39,354 bases of DNA from Acidobacteriota bacterium (GTDB lineage: Bacteria > Acidobacteriota > Terriglobia > Bryobacterales > Bryobacteraceae). The first letter of the stretch is position 1, and each line of letters begins with the position of its first letter. The notes under the pieces are model-generated. The model saw nothing but the letters and a program-made list of their open reading frames with translations, was not told where the DNA came from and did not search any database. The position numbers and the translations under genes are program-made. Shown here piece by piece: positions 1-8,632 of the stretch. Where the stretch lies: NCBI GenBank assembly GCA_003223115.1, contig QHXW01000159.1, positions 1-39,354 on the forward strand, given 5' to 3'.

Positions 1-195
1 GATGCGGCAGTGGAGCGCCGGTTTTCGCTACGCGAAGGTTTGAGTATTTCATTCGAGGCCGAAGCATTTAATCTGTTCAACCGGACCAACTTCGATTTGC
101 CCGAACGCATTGCGGACGATTCAGCAACGTTTGGGCGTATATTCTCCGCCAAAGCTCCTCGGCAAATCCAGTTAGCCCTGCGGCTGCTGTTCTGA
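1..195 (+). CDS. TonB-dependent receptor (Oar-like), C-terminal end only
   Basis: The reading frame is open from the first base of the window, so the gene starts upstream and only the last 64 codons are present. The residues describe amphipathic beta strands with the motif AFNLFNRTNF, common near the C-terminus of acidobacterial Oar/carboxypeptidase-regulatory-like TonB receptors. The protein ends LALRLLF, and a terminal Phe is the usual outer-membrane beta-barrel signature. By family it would sit in the outer membrane and import a large substrate; the substrate cannot be judged from this fragment. Its 3' end overlaps the 3' end of the convergent chrB-like gene by 24 bases. The family call is by resemblance of the tail only. 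Confidence 0.7.
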   Translation, partial: DAAVERRFSLREGLSISFEAEAFNLFNRTNFDLPERIADDSATFGRIFSAKAPRQIQLALRLLF

Positions 196-591
196 GACTC
201 GAGCGCGCCGTTTGTATTCGGCGCATAGCGCGTCGTAAACCACAAACTCGCGATCCAGAATTTCGTGATCGCTCACGACCCACCGTAAACCTTCGCCGGC
301 CGGGTGCGGCTGGCTGGGATGTGAGTCCGCGGCACGCACGATATCTCCTAGCAAGACAAGAGCCGGATCGGTGAGGTTGTACTTTTTCACAATCGACTGG
401 AACGAAACATCCTCGCCGTGATGGCCCAGTTCGCAATCCGGGACGTCATAGACATTACCGGCAGTAATTTTCGACCATGCGGTATTCTGCGGTAAAAAAA
501 CGAATTCAGCCTGAGGATCAATGAACTTCTTGATCAGCCACGGGCAGGCGACGCGGTCTGCCTTTACCCTTTCGCGAGTAATCCACTGCAT
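172..591 (-). CDS. ChrB-type chromate resistance domain protein
   Basis: 139 residues, matching the stand-alone form of the chromate-resistance (ChrB C-terminal, Chrome_Resist) domain. The start is conserved in style (MQWITRERVKADRVACPWLI), and PEAEF/YDVPD-like segments and a later GLRWVVSDHEILDREFVVYDAL-type block follow. The frame stays open for 27 codons upstream, but the ATG at 591 is preferred because CAGGAGTGGGAGC precedes it and the family begins there. In proteobacteria ChrB senses chromate and regulates chrA; stand-alone domains are of less certain role. No chrA transporter is visible here. The gene follows the LamG-like gene by 23 bases, so the two are probably co-transcribed. It overlaps the TonB gene tail at its 3' end. 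Confidence 0.8.
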   Translation of the reverse strand: MQWITRERVKADRVACPWLIKKFIDPQAEFVFLPQNTAWSKITAGNVYDVPDCELGHHGEDVSFQSIVKKYNLTDPALVLLGDIVRAADSHPSQPHPAGEGLRWVVSDHEILDREFVVYDALCAEYKRRARVSEQQPQG

Positions 592-614
592 GCTCCCACT
601 CCTGTTCCGTCGGT

Positions 615-1294
615 TCACTTCTGCCACACATCGAAATCGTCGAAATGAATGACGCTGTCGGCCTTGGTCCACAGCCCGACTTTACCGGAGTCCGTGAACG
701 TTGCATCCTCCACTTCGAACAGCTTTTCGCTGTTGAAATAGACCGTGAATTGCGGACCTTCGAACGTCACTCGCAGCGTGTTCCAGGTTTGGGAGGGAAC
801 TTTGCGTTGACGCCATAGGTTCCGCGGGACGTTCCTTTTGGCGCGATTGAGCTGCGCCGGCCCTTTTCAACTTTGTAAAGCACGACGTTATCTTCGAGGG
901 CGTTGGCACGGGTCAGGTAGTAATTATTCGGATCGCGGTAGCGCCAGACCAGGCCGCAGCCTTGATCGACCTTTCCCGCAATGGCCTTGCACCTCACGCT
1001 GAGCTCGCCATCTCTGAAACCCGCCTTTTCCAGAATGGCCAGCGGAAAACGTCCATCGGTGGGATCGTTTGAAAGCTGCGCCAACACGTTTGGTTTGCTG
1101 GGCGCGGTTCGGTCCGCGACAACTTGCCATTTAGGCGCACCACCCGCATGGGTCATGGTGGATGTCCAGCCGGACGGTAGCGTCCCAGCGGCATCGGAAT
1201 CGAAGTTGAAGATTTCGGCATTGGCGCAGCGCAAAGACGCGCCGAGCACCAACACGCCCAGAGTGAGCACAAATCGCGAGGTTGACGACTGCAT
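615..1294 (-). pseudogene. Secreted LamG/DUF1080-like protein, frameshifted
   Basis: ATG at 1294 follows a good AGGAGG site and opens a signal peptide (MQSSTSRFVLTLGVLVLGAS, cleaved near ANA-EI). The product is a beta-sandwich of the DUF1080/LamG type (FNFDSDAAGTLPSGW, WRYRDPNNYYLTRAN). The frame is lost near 799-806: in the first frame it runs to PKPGTRCE and a stop at 767. With one extra base inserted at the GCAAAGTTCC run, it continues as VPSQTWNTLRVTFEG... to VIHFDDFDVWQK and a TGA at 615-617. The restored product is about 226 residues. By family these domains bind or cleave glycans outside the cytoplasm. Whether the missing base is a true mutation or a sequencing error cannot be told here; a single lesion in an otherwise clean gene makes an error plausible. 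Confidence 0.75.
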
Positions 1295-1427
1295 GTCCGC
1301 CCTCCTGATTCACAGACTGTACGAATACCAACGTGAAAATTGCGTGCAAGGTGCTGGAGCGATGGCGTTTTGAAAAGTAAAGACGCTTCGACCAGCGGAA
1401 TCCCGGCGTCACCGATAGAATGGAGAT

Positions 1428-2615
1428 ATGCGCATCCTCTTGTTCAGCGGCAAAGGAGGCGTCGGAAAGACCAGTGTTGCCGCCGCAACCGGCTTGCAGT
1501 TGTCTCGTCTCGGTTATCGAACCTTGGTGATGAGCGTAGACCCGGCGCATAGCCTGGCTGATGCCTTCGACCTCGAGACCACTCTGTTTCAGGGGCGTAC
1601 CAGCGACCCTCTGCCGATCAACGAGAAACTGTCGATCCACGAGGTCAACATCCAGAAAGAGATCAAACGGCACTGGCGGGAGATTTCCACCTACGTGGTT
1701 TCGGTGCTGCGCACCACCGGCATTAGTGACGTGGAAGCCGAAGAGTTGGCCATTCTGCCCGGCATGGAAGAGCTGAGCGCCATGATGTACGTGAACCAGT
1801 TCCGACGGGAGCAGCGCTACGACGTCATCGTGCTGGACTGCGCGCCCACGGCGGAATCCATGCGTTTCGTCAGTATGCCGACCACGCTCGAATGGTATAT
1901 GAAGCACGTGTTTCCATTCCAGCGCGGGCTGCTGAAGGCGGTGCGGCCGGTAGCGAACCGCCTCTCGCCGGTTGAATTGCCGACGGACAGTTACTTCGCC
2001 AACATCCAGGATTTGTTCGGACGGCTGGATGGCATTGCGGATCTGCTCGAGGATCCGAAGGTCACGAGCGTCCGTCTGGTTACCAATCCCGAGAAAATGG
2101 TGCTGCGCGAGACCCAGCGCGCGTTTGTGTATTTTTCGCTGCACGGGCTGACCGTGGATGGCATCATCGTGAATCGCGTTCTGCCCGGCGAGATCAAAGA
2201 CGAATGGTTCGAAGAGTGGCGAGCGTCGCAGGCCAAAATACTGGAAGAAATCGAGGAGTACTTCGCACCAGTCCAGGTCAAGCGCGTGCCGTTATTCACG
2301 CATGAAGTGTTGGGGCGCGAGCGCTTGGACGAGATGGCCAAGATGCTGTACGGCGAAAGAGAAGACCCGGCAGTCGTGACGCGAACCGAAGCGCCCTATA
2401 CTTTCGAGAAGCGCAATTCTCATTATGAAGTTCGCCTGCGGCTGCCCTTTGCCGCCAAAGGCGACGTCGGCTTGTTCAAGAAGGGCGATGAATTGGTGGT
2501 GGAGATCGGCTCGCTGCGGCGGCATATCGGGTTGCCCACCTCTATGGCGGCGCTTGTGCCCGCCCGCGCGACGCTTCAGAATAAAATCTTGACAGTTGAA
2601 ATGAGGGAAAACTGA
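1428..2615 (+). CDS. ArsA/Get3-family anion-transporting ATPase with HSP20-like C-terminal domain
   Basis: 395 residues. The deviant P-loop GKGGVGKTS (residues 8-16) sits at the extreme N-terminus, as in ArsA/GET3/TRC40, followed by the switch-like SVDPAHSLADAF block and, further on, VLDCAPTAESMRF. The last ~75 residues (from about 318, YTFEKRNSHYEVRLRLPF...) form the alpha-crystallin-like ArsA_HSP20 domain. There is no ArsB or ArsC here. Bacterial members with this tail have unclear clients; handling of tail-anchored or hydrophobic proteins is a reasonable inference, arsenite pumping less so. The ATG at 1428 has GGAG only two bases upstream, so initiation signals are weak. The stop at 2613-2615 is one base before the next gene, implying coupled translation. 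Confidence 0.88.
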   Translation: MRILLFSGKGGVGKTSVAAATGLQLSRLGYRTLVMSVDPAHSLADAFDLETTLFQGRTSDPLPINEKLSIHEVNIQKEIKRHWREISTYVVSVLRTTGISDVEAEELAILPGMEELSAMMYVNQFRREQRYDVIVLDCAPTAESMRFVSMPTTLEWYMKHVFPFQRGLLKAVRPVANRLSPVELPTDSYFANIQDLFGRLDGIADLLEDPKVTSVRLVTNPEKMVLRETQRAFVYFSLHGLTVDGIIVNRVLPGEIKDEWFEEWRASQAKILEEIEEYFAPVQVKRVPLFTHEVLGRERLDEMAKMLYGEREDPAVVTRTEAPYTFEKRNSHYEVRLRLPFAAKGDVGLFKKGDELVVEIGSLRRHIGLPTSMAALVPARATLQNKILTVEMREN

Positions 2616-2616
2616 T

Positions 2617-2844
2617 ATGGATGAGAGACAGAGCACTCCGCAAGCACAGCCGGGCTGCTTTTTCTGTACTGTTGCCGGACCGCAACTGTCGGCGATGTTC
2701 GAACGCTGCTGGCCGGAGCCCACTCAGGAACATTTCCGGAACGCACGGATCGAGTTCCTGAAAGGGATTCGCGGAATACTGGATGCGCGCATTGATCGCC
2801 TCTCCCAGCAGGCGCCAAAAGGCACCAAGCTGACTGTGGAGTAG
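2617..2844 (+). CDS. Conserved hypothetical, ArsA-linked 75-residue protein
   Basis: Small acidic-basic soluble protein with no signal peptide or membrane segment. The only cysteines are a CFFC pair at about residues 14-17, the first close to a Pro-Gly. The remainder looks helical and amphipathic (FRNARIEFLKGIRGILDARIDRLSQ). The ATG follows the ArsA-like stop after a single base, and the end of the ATPase gene (AATGAGGGAAAACTG) supplies a Shine-Dalgarno-like GAGGG. The tight coupling suggests it works with the ATPase, perhaps as an adaptor or client-binding helix. I do not recognise the family and give no function. Confidence 0.75.
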   Translation: MDERQSTPQAQPGCFFCTVAGPQLSAMFERCWPEPTQEHFRNARIEFLKGIRGILDARIDRLSQQAPKGTKLTVE

Positions 2845-2856
2845 CATCCTGGTGGA

Positions 2857-3708
2857 TTGCAGAGCGCACCAGGACTGTTCCGGCTGATGACACTATTCGT
2901 GTGGCTGGCTGGACTGGCGCTTCTGAGCGGTCCGACGGTTGCGAACACACCCTTCGATCACTCCGCCTGGGACCGTGTGCTGAAAGCGCACGTGAATCCG
3001 TCGGGCGAAGTGGATTATCGAGCTATTAAGGCAGATCGCAAGGACCTCGACCGGTACAGCGGCCAGCTTGGGGGCGCCAGCCCCGAAAATCACCCTGAGC
3101 TGTTTCCCGCGCGCGCGGACCAGTTTGCCTACTGGATCAACGCCTATAATGCGTTCGTCACGCGAGGAGTTGCGGATCGTTACCCCACGCACAGCGTCCG
3201 CGATCTCGGGCCTTTGCTGGGCTTTTTCCGGCGTGAGGAGTACATAGCCGGCGGCAGGAAAATGAGCTTGAGCTCGCTCGAGAACGTTATTCTGCGCAAG
3301 AAGTTCGCCGACCCACGCGTGCATTTCTCGATTGTCTGCGCTTCCCTCGGCTGCCCCATGCTGGCGCGCGAAGCCTTTACTGGAGTCAATCTCGAACAAC
3401 TTCTGGACCGGCAGGCCCGGCGCTTCATCAATCAGCGGCGAAACGTGAAGGTAGACGCCGCCACGAATACCGTCAGGCTCTCCAAAATCTTCGACTGGTA
3501 CACAGTGGATTTCGTGGGCTCGAAGGGAAAGCAGGCACTCGTGGATTACATCCGGCGTTATGCGAGTCCGGAGACGCGCCGGGCACTCGACGCACTCAAA
3601 CAGCCGAGAATCAGATTTTATGATTACGACTGGTCGATCAACGACCCGGGCTCGCGATCGCGGTCCTCAAACCCGCTGGAGCGCGAAGCGGGGCGGGTGT
3701 CGCAGTGA
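2857..3708 (+). CDS. DUF547 domain secreted protein
   Basis: A DUF547 protein of 283 residues from the TTG at 2857, or 273 from the ATG at 2887. Family hallmarks are ADQFAYWINAYNAF (near residue 90-103), FSIVCASLGCPML with its cysteine pair, and SKIFDWYTVDF. A signal-type hydrophobic stretch (MTLFVWLAGLALLSG) lies at the N-terminus. The TTG start adds an Arg before the hydrophobic core, so it gives the better signal peptide; the ATG is the more ordinary codon and neither has a strong ribosome site. The start is therefore unsettled. DUF547 proteins are extracytoplasmic and of unknown biochemical role. The gene starts 12 bases after the 75-residue gene and converges on tadA with only 9 bases between them. 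Confidence 0.85.
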   Translation: MQSAPGLFRLMTLFVWLAGLALLSGPTVANTPFDHSAWDRVLKAHVNPSGEVDYRAIKADRKDLDRYSGQLGGASPENHPELFPARADQFAYWINAYNAFVTRGVADRYPTHSVRDLGPLLGFFRREEYIAGGRKMSLSSLENVILRKKFADPRVHFSIVCASLGCPMLAREAFTGVNLEQLLDRQARRFINQRRNVKVDAATNTVRLSKIFDWYTVDFVGSKGKQALVDYIRRYASPETRRALDALKQPRIRFYDYDWSINDPGSRSRSSNPLEREAGRVSQ

Positions 3709-3717
3709 ACCTTGCTT

Positions 3718-4161
3718 TCATCGGCGCGCATCGAAGAAGCCCTGTAGCAGCTCTACGCACTCGACCGCCAGGACGCCTTCCACAATCTCCATCTGGTGAT
3801 TGAGCAGGTCCGAATCGGCAATACGGAATTTGCCGCGCACGCCTCCAAAACGCAGGTCGCGGGCCCCGAACACCAGACGCTTTACGCGCGCCGCTACCAG
3901 GGCCCCGGCGCACATCACGCAGGGCTCGAGCGTGGTGTACACGGTGGCGCCTTCAACTCGGTAATTGCCTATGCTTTGAGCAGCTTCGCGCAGGGCCAGC
4001 ATTTCGGCATGCGCGCTGGGATCGTTTTGAGCGATGGGCGAATTGTACCCGCGCCCGATAATCCGGTCATCCAGCACCACCACCGCCCCCACCGGCACCT
4101 CCCCTTGGGCGGCGGCCCGGCGTGCCAGCTCCAGGGCATGGAGCATGAACAAATCGTGCAT
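3718..4161 (-). CDS. tadA: tRNA-specific adenosine deaminase TadA
   Basis: 147 residues, the normal size. TadA converts A34 to inosine in the anticodon of tRNA-Arg(ACG), letting one tRNA read several codons. The zinc-dependent cytidine/deoxycytidylate deaminase motifs are intact: HAE with His51 and proton-shuttle Glu53, then PCVMC with Cys81 and Cys84. Asn40 in the RGYN segment matches the substrate-contacting Asn of the family, and [12 protein letters not shown] near residue 100 is also typical. Start ATG at 4159-4161 leaves only 33 bases to the divergent ABC-exporter gene, so both promoters must overlap in this short stretch, which contains tandem TATTCT (read on the minus strand). Cytoplasmic. 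Confidence 0.95.
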   Translation of the reverse strand: MHDLFMLHALELARRAAAQGEVPVGAVVVLDDRIIGRGYNSPIAQNDPSAHAEMLALREAAQSIGNYRVEGATVYTTLEPCVMCAGALVAARVKRLVFGARDLRFGGVRGKFRIADSDLLNHQMEIVEGVLAVECVELLQGFFDARR

Positions 4162-4194
4162 GGAATCCGTAGAATAGAATAGAAGCAGCCCAAA

Positions 4195-5355
4195 ATGTTC
4201 CGCTACATACCGCTGATGCTAAAAAACTGCTGGCGCAACCGCCGCAGAACCATTCTCACGATCGTGAGTATCGGTGTCTCCATGTGCCTGCTCGGCGTGA
4301 TCATTTCCGTCTTTCACGCTTTTTATTTGAGCGATCCTACGCCGGACCAGGCGCTGCGTTTGGTCACGCGCAACCGCATCTCCCTGACTCAACCCCTTCC
4401 CCAGTCTTACCGGGAGCGTATCAAGCAGGTCCCAGGGATACGCGAGGTCATGATCGCTCAATGGTTTGGAGGCGTCTATAAAGACAGCCGCAATCCCGAT
4501 AACATGTTTGCGCGCTTCGCGGTGGAACCGGAAAAGCTGTTCGGAATTTACGGCGAGCTGACCATCCCCGATGATCAGAAGCGTGCCTTCGAACGCGAGA
4601 GGACTGCGTGCGTCATCGGCCGCGACCTTGCGAACAAGCTCAATTTTCATATTGGTGACCGCATTACTCTGGTGGGCGACATCTTCCCGGGCAAGTATGA
4701 GTTCACGGTGCGCGGCATCTTTGATAGCCCGCGCGCGAGCAGCGTTCTTTATTTCAACCGCGAGTATTTGGAGCAGTCTTTGCCCGAGGGGCGGCGGGGG
4801 AACGCGGGCACGTTTGATATTCTGGTCGACCGTGCTGAGAATGCGCCTCATATCGCGCAAGTGGTGGATGACGAGTTTCTCAACAGTCCCGCGCGTACGA
4901 AAACCGAATCCGAGCAGGCCTTTGTTTTGGGCTTTGTCTCGTTTCTTGGCAACGTAAAAATGTTTCTGCTCAGCGTCTCAGCCGCGGTGATGTTCACGAT
5001 CTTGCTGGTATCGGCGAATACTATGGCTATGTCCGTACGCGAACGCGTGCGCGAAGTCGGTGTGCTGAAGACCCTCGGTTTTACGCCCGGCGCGATTTTG
5101 GGTCTGATCCTGGGAGAAGCCTGTGCCATCTCGCTGGCGGGTGCACTGGTGGGCTATACTATCTCGATGATGCTCACCAACGGTATCCGCAAGAGTCCTT
5201 TCGGCGGATTCCTGCCGCCCATCGCCGCGTTCGAGCCGGGAGTGGCGCTGGTGTGCGTTGCGGCCGCGGGCTTTATCGGGTTGATCAGCTCGCTGGTGCC
5301 GGCCTGGGGCGCGTCGCGCACCCCCATTGTCGAGGCGCTGCGTAGCACGGATTAG
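4195..5355 (+). CDS. ABC exporter permease 1 (FtsX/MacB type)
   Basis: 386 residues. One N-terminal membrane helix follows a basic patch ([28 protein letters not shown]). A large periplasmic MacB-core-like domain (about 50-260) comes next, then three C-terminal helices (about 265-290, 310-335, 350-375) making the FtsX domain, including [24 protein letters not shown], the coupling-helix region contacted by the ATPase. It ends ALRSTD, as MacB-type permeases often do. It is the first gene of a four-gene exporter, followed after 6 bases by a second, related permease, so the transporter is probably a permease heterodimer. Inner membrane. The substrate is unknown. Confidence 0.9.
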   Translation: MFRYIPLMLKNCWRNRRRTILTIVSIGVSMCLLGVIISVFHAFYLSDPTPDQALRLVTRNRISLTQPLPQSYRERIKQVPGIREVMIAQWFGGVYKDSRNPDNMFARFAVEPEKLFGIYGELTIPDDQKRAFERERTACVIGRDLANKLNFHIGDRITLVGDIFPGKYEFTVRGIFDSPRASSVLYFNREYLEQSLPEGRRGNAGTFDILVDRAENAPHIAQVVDDEFLNSPARTKTESEQAFVLGFVSFLGNVKMFLLSVSAAVMFTILLVSANTMAMSVRERVREVGVLKTLGFTPGAILGLILGEACAISLAGALVGYTISMMLTNGIRKSPFGGFLPPIAAFEPGVALVCVAAAGFIGLISSLVPAWGASRTPIVEALRSTD

Positions 5356-5361
5356 CAAATT

Positions 5362-6525
5362 ATGGCGATACCTGTCACCTATAACTTTCGCAACCTGATC
5401 GTGAGGAAGACCACCACCATCATGACAGCGCTGGGCATCGCGTTGACTGTGGCCGTGCTGCTGGCCATTCTCGCTCTGGTTAACGGCTTACGCACCACGC
5501 TCAGCTCGTCGGGTGACCCACTGCAGGTTCTGGTGCTACGCAAAGGATCGGAATCCGAGTTAGTCAGCAATTTTACCCGCGGACAATTTCAGGATCTCAA
5601 GTTCAAGCCGGGCATCGCTCGCGGCAGGGATGGGGATCCCATGGCATCGCTCGAAGTGGTCACAGTAATCAACCTGGCGAGCGTAGATGCGCCGGACGGC
5701 ATGAATGTGTCGGTCCGCGGCATCGCGCCGGCCGGCATCGCGATGCGGCAGGGCCTCCGGATTTCGGAAGGCCGCTGGTTCCAGACCGGACGCCGGGAAC
5801 TGGTGGTTGGAAAATCCATTGCTCATCGATTTCCCGACGCGCGCATCGGAAAAAAGATCGCGTTCGGTCGCGGCGAGTGGGAAGTTGTCGGTGTGTTGGA
5901 TGCAGGTCACGGCGCTCAAAACAGCGAAATCTGGGGCGATCTGAATCAGGTCAGCTCCGATCTGCAACGCATCGAGGTACTCAGCGCAGCTTTGGTCCGT
6001 GCGGTCGATTCGGTAGCCGCGAAGGCGCTGATCAACGACATCAACAATGACCAGCGGCTGAACATGAACGCTCTGTCGGAACGCGAATATTACGATCTGC
6101 AGACGCGTTCGGCGGCTCCGATTGAATTCACCGGAGTCTTCATCGCTATCATTATGGCCGTCGGCAGCAGTTTCGCGGCCATGAACACCATGTACGCGGC
6201 GGTCGCGCGCCGTGCTCAGGAGATTGGTACGCTTCGCGTGTTAGGGTTTTCCCGCGGCAGCATTCTGTCCAGCTTCTTTTTCGAATCCGTGCTGCTGGCA
6301 TTGCTCGGGGGATTGCTGGGCTGTCTGCTGGTGTTGCCGCTCAACGGGATCACCACCGGCGTGGGTGGGCCTAATTTCAGCGAACTCGATTTCAATTTCC
6401 ATGTGACGCCGCGCATCATGGCGATGGGAGTGGCATTCGCGGTGATCCTGGGCGCTTTTGGAGGCGTGTTTCCCGCGCATAATGCTTCCAGGAAAGAGAT
6501 TCTCGCGGCGCTGCGAGGTGTCTGA
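5362..6525 (+). CDS. ABC exporter permease 2 (FtsX/MacB type)
   Basis: 387 residues with the same plan as the preceding gene: first helix at about 18-42 ([27 protein letters not shown]), periplasmic domain to about 255, then three helices with the FtsX coupling segment [27 protein letters not shown]. The two permeases are similar in length and layout but clearly diverged, as expected for the halves of a heterodimer rather than a recent duplication. Its stop overlaps the start of the membrane-fusion gene by one base (TGATG), so translation is coupled. The periplasmic part contains the MacB-like [11 protein letters not shown] and [10 protein letters not shown] turns. Confidence 0.9.
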   Translation: MAIPVTYNFRNLIVRKTTTIMTALGIALTVAVLLAILALVNGLRTTLSSSGDPLQVLVLRKGSESELVSNFTRGQFQDLKFKPGIARGRDGDPMASLEVVTVINLASVDAPDGMNVSVRGIAPAGIAMRQGLRISEGRWFQTGRRELVVGKSIAHRFPDARIGKKIAFGRGEWEVVGVLDAGHGAQNSEIWGDLNQVSSDLQRIEVLSAALVRAVDSVAAKALINDINNDQRLNMNALSEREYYDLQTRSAAPIEFTGVFIAIIMAVGSSFAAMNTMYAAVARRAQEIGTLRVLGFSRGSILSSFFFESVLLALLGGLLGCLLVLPLNGITTGVGGPNFSELDFNFHVTPRIMAMGVAFAVILGAFGGVFPAHNASRKEILAALRGV

Positions 6526-7862
6526 TGCAGGCAGAACTGAAAGCACTCCAGATCGATCGTTCCAAGAAGAGAGGGCCTGAGCCCTCGCGCTGGGCGGTGC
6601 GCTGGATCATTACCGGTGTCTCGATCTTTTTGCTGCTGGGGGCGGCGCGTTTTGCATATGACAAGCTCAACGCGGCGCAGGATGTGGACGTGGTGCGCGT
6701 GCACGCTCAGAGCGCGGGAGCTGTGGGCGCCGGCGTGGTCCTCAACGCTACCGGCTATATCGTGGCCGCCCACCGGATTGAAGTGGCTTCCAAAGTCGTG
6801 GGCAGGGTAGCGTGGATCGGCGTCGAAAAGGGCGACAAAGTGAAGGTGGGGCAGGTGCTCGTGCGTCTTGAAGACGACGAATACCGCGCGCAGCTCGAGC
6901 AGGCCCGCGGCCAACTCACTAACCTTCAGGCCCGGTTGGCGGAGCTCGAGCATGGCTCGCGTCCAGAGGAAATCGCCGTGGCCCGCGCCAATCTTGGGCA
7001 GGCCAAGGCCGATCTGGCGAACGCACAGGTCACGCTCGATCGCACGCGCCGTTTGGTAGGGCAGGGCGTGTTGTCGAAGCAGTCGCTGGATGACGCCCAG
7101 GCGAAGTACGACGGCGCGGCGGCGCGCGTCAATTCTCTCGAAAAAACGATGGACCTGGCGGTGTTAGGTCCTCGCAAGGAGCAGATCGACGCCATGCGCG
7201 GCCAGGTGGAGCAGGCCCGCGGCGCCATGTCGTACGCCGAAACGCAGGCCAGCAATACCGTCATTCGCGCGCCGGTCACCGGTACGGTTCTCGAGCGCGC
7301 CGTGGAGAAAGGCGAGTTTCTGACCACCATGTTCGTGGGCGATAAGGGCGCCAAAGGCTATGTTGTGGCCTTGGCCGATCTCAACGACCTCGAAGTAGAG
7401 CTCGATATCAGCCAGAGCGATTTTGCCAAACTGCATGCCCGCCAGAAAGGTGTCGTCATCACCGACGCGTTTCCTGATCGCAAGTACGACGGCAGCATTT
7501 ACGAGATCTCGCCCGAGGCCAATCGGCAAAAGGCCACCGTGCAAATCAAAGTCAAAGTTCTGAATCCCGACGATTATCTGCGTCCCGAAATGAATGCTAG
7601 CGTGGCGTTTCTGTCCGATGAGAAACACGCGGCAGCCGGCGTCCAGGCGCGGCCCGCAATTGTGATCCCAACCTCGGCAATTCACGAGAACGCCGTGTTC
7701 GTGGTCCTCGATGGCAAAGCCGTGCGGCGCCCTGTGAAGACTGGCCCCGCGGCCAGCAACGGCATCCGCATCGAAGACGGCTTGATCGGCGGCGAGGACC
7801 TGATCGTCAATACACCGGCCGGCCTGAAAGATGGCGACCGCGTGCACGTGAAATCATCCTGA
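6525..7862 (+). CDS. Membrane-fusion (HlyD/RND adaptor) protein of the ABC exporter
   Basis: 445 residues. One N-terminal membrane helix (about 27-45) anchors it; the rest is periplasmic. The order is a lipoyl half ([25 protein letters not shown]), a long alpha-hairpin coiled coil (about 118-235, with Gln/Glu/Ala heptads around [23 protein letters not shown]), the second lipoyl half ([23 protein letters not shown]), then beta-barrel and membrane-proximal domains. The adaptor bridges an inner-membrane ABC pump to an outer-membrane TolC-type channel; no TolC homologue lies in this window. Gene order adaptor/permease/ATPase resembles DevBCA and MacAB systems. Start ATG overlaps the permease stop by one base. 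Confidence 0.9.
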   Translation: MQAELKALQIDRSKKRGPEPSRWAVRWIITGVSIFLLLGAARFAYDKLNAAQDVDVVRVHAQSAGAVGAGVVLNATGYIVAAHRIEVASKVVGRVAWIGVEKGDKVKVGQVLVRLEDDEYRAQLEQARGQLTNLQARLAELEHGSRPEEIAVARANLGQAKADLANAQVTLDRTRRLVGQGVLSKQSLDDAQAKYDGAAARVNSLEKTMDLAVLGPRKEQIDAMRGQVEQARGAMSYAETQASNTVIRAPVTGTVLERAVEKGEFLTTMFVGDKGAKGYVVALADLNDLEVELDISQSDFAKLHARQKGVVITDAFPDRKYDGSIYEISPEANRQKATVQIKVKVLNPDDYLRPEMNASVAFLSDEKHAAAGVQARPAIVIPTSAIHENAVFVVLDGKAVRRPVKTGPAASNGIRIEDGLIGGEDLIVNTPAGLKDGDRVHVKSS

Positions 7863-7867
7863 AATCC

Positions 7868-8569
7868 ATGACCGACAATATCGTGATCTCAACTCGAGGG
7901 CTGAACAAGGAGTTTATCCGCGACGAATTTCACGTCGTGGCTTTGCAAGACGTCGGCCTCGACATCCATAAAGGCGAATTCATCGCCCTGATGGGCCCCT
8001 CAGGATCCGGCAAATCGACGCTGCTACATCTGATCGCGGCCATGGACACGGCCACGGGCGGCGAAATTCGCGTACTGGGGCAGGACCTGCGGGCGCTCTC
8101 CGATCGCCAGATTGCGCACTGGCGAAACGAAAACATCGGCTTTATTTTCCAGTCGTTCAACCTGATTCCGGTGCTGACGGCGCTCGAAAATGTGGAGCTG
8201 CCGCTCAAGCTCACCAACCTGAAAAAGCAGGAGCGCATCGACCACGCGACCACTGCGCTGCAACTGGTCGGGCTGGGCGACAGGCTCGGTCATTACCCAA
8301 GACAGCTCTCTGGGGGCCAGGAACAGCGCGTCGCCATTGCGCGTGCCATCGTAACCGACCCGTCGCTGATTCTGGCCGATGAGCCGACCGGTAACCTGGA
8401 CGCCAGTTCCGCCGAAGAGATTCTGACGCTGGTCTCGCGTCTCAACAAAGAGCACGGCAAGACGGTGGTGATGGTCACGCACGATCCGCACGCCGCTCGA
8501 TTTGCGAGCAAGATCCGCTATCTGGAGAAAGGTGCTCTGCTGTCGGAGGGCGCTGTACCGGCGAACTAG
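7868..8569 (+). CDS. ABC exporter ATP-binding protein (LolD/MacB/DevA-like)
   Basis: 233 residues, the ordinary size for a stand-alone ATPase of the LolD/MacB class. All motifs are present: Walker [10 protein letters not shown] (43-51), Q-loop [12 protein letters not shown], signature [14 protein letters not shown], Walker [13 protein letters not shown], and the H-loop VMVTHD. The stretch between Walker A and signature ([18 protein letters not shown]) is typical of this subfamily. It powers the two permeases encoded upstream from the cytoplasmic face. The gene begins 5 bases after the adaptor stop and is the last in the operon, which then ends at the hairpin at 8576-8595. Confidence 0.94.
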   Translation: MTDNIVISTRGLNKEFIRDEFHVVALQDVGLDIHKGEFIALMGPSGSGKSTLLHLIAAMDTATGGEIRVLGQDLRALSDRQIAHWRNENIGFIFQSFNLIPVLTALENVELPLKLTNLKKQERIDHATTALQLVGLGDRLGHYPRQLSGGQEQRVAIARAIVTDPSLILADEPTGNLDASSAEEILTLVSRLNKEHGKTVVMVTHDPHAARFASKIRYLEKGALLSEGAVPAN

Positions 8570-8575
8570 CAGTGG

Positions 8576-8595
8576 GACCGGCGCTTCCGCCGGTC
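8576..8595. terminator. Hairpin between convergent genes, likely bidirectional terminator
   Basis: A perfect 8-bp stem (GACCGGCG / CGCCGGTC) with a four-base CTTC loop begins six bases after the ABC ATPase stop and lies about 38 bases beyond the purH stop. No long T run follows, so termination strength is uncertain, but the placement between convergent genes fits. Confidence 0.55.
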
Positions 8596-8632
8596 TGCTG
8601 AACCGCGAGCGCCTAGCTAGCGACCGACCGTA

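Noticed and set aside
1416-1421. TAGAAT as -10 of the ArsA-like gene
   Set aside because: No acceptable -35 at 16-18 bases upstream, and the evidence is too thin for a feature.
1131-2144. 337-codon minus-strand frame opposite the ArsA-like gene
   Set aside because: His/Arg/Gln-rich antisense product with no family resemblance, running across a proven P-loop ATPase and the divergent promoter region.
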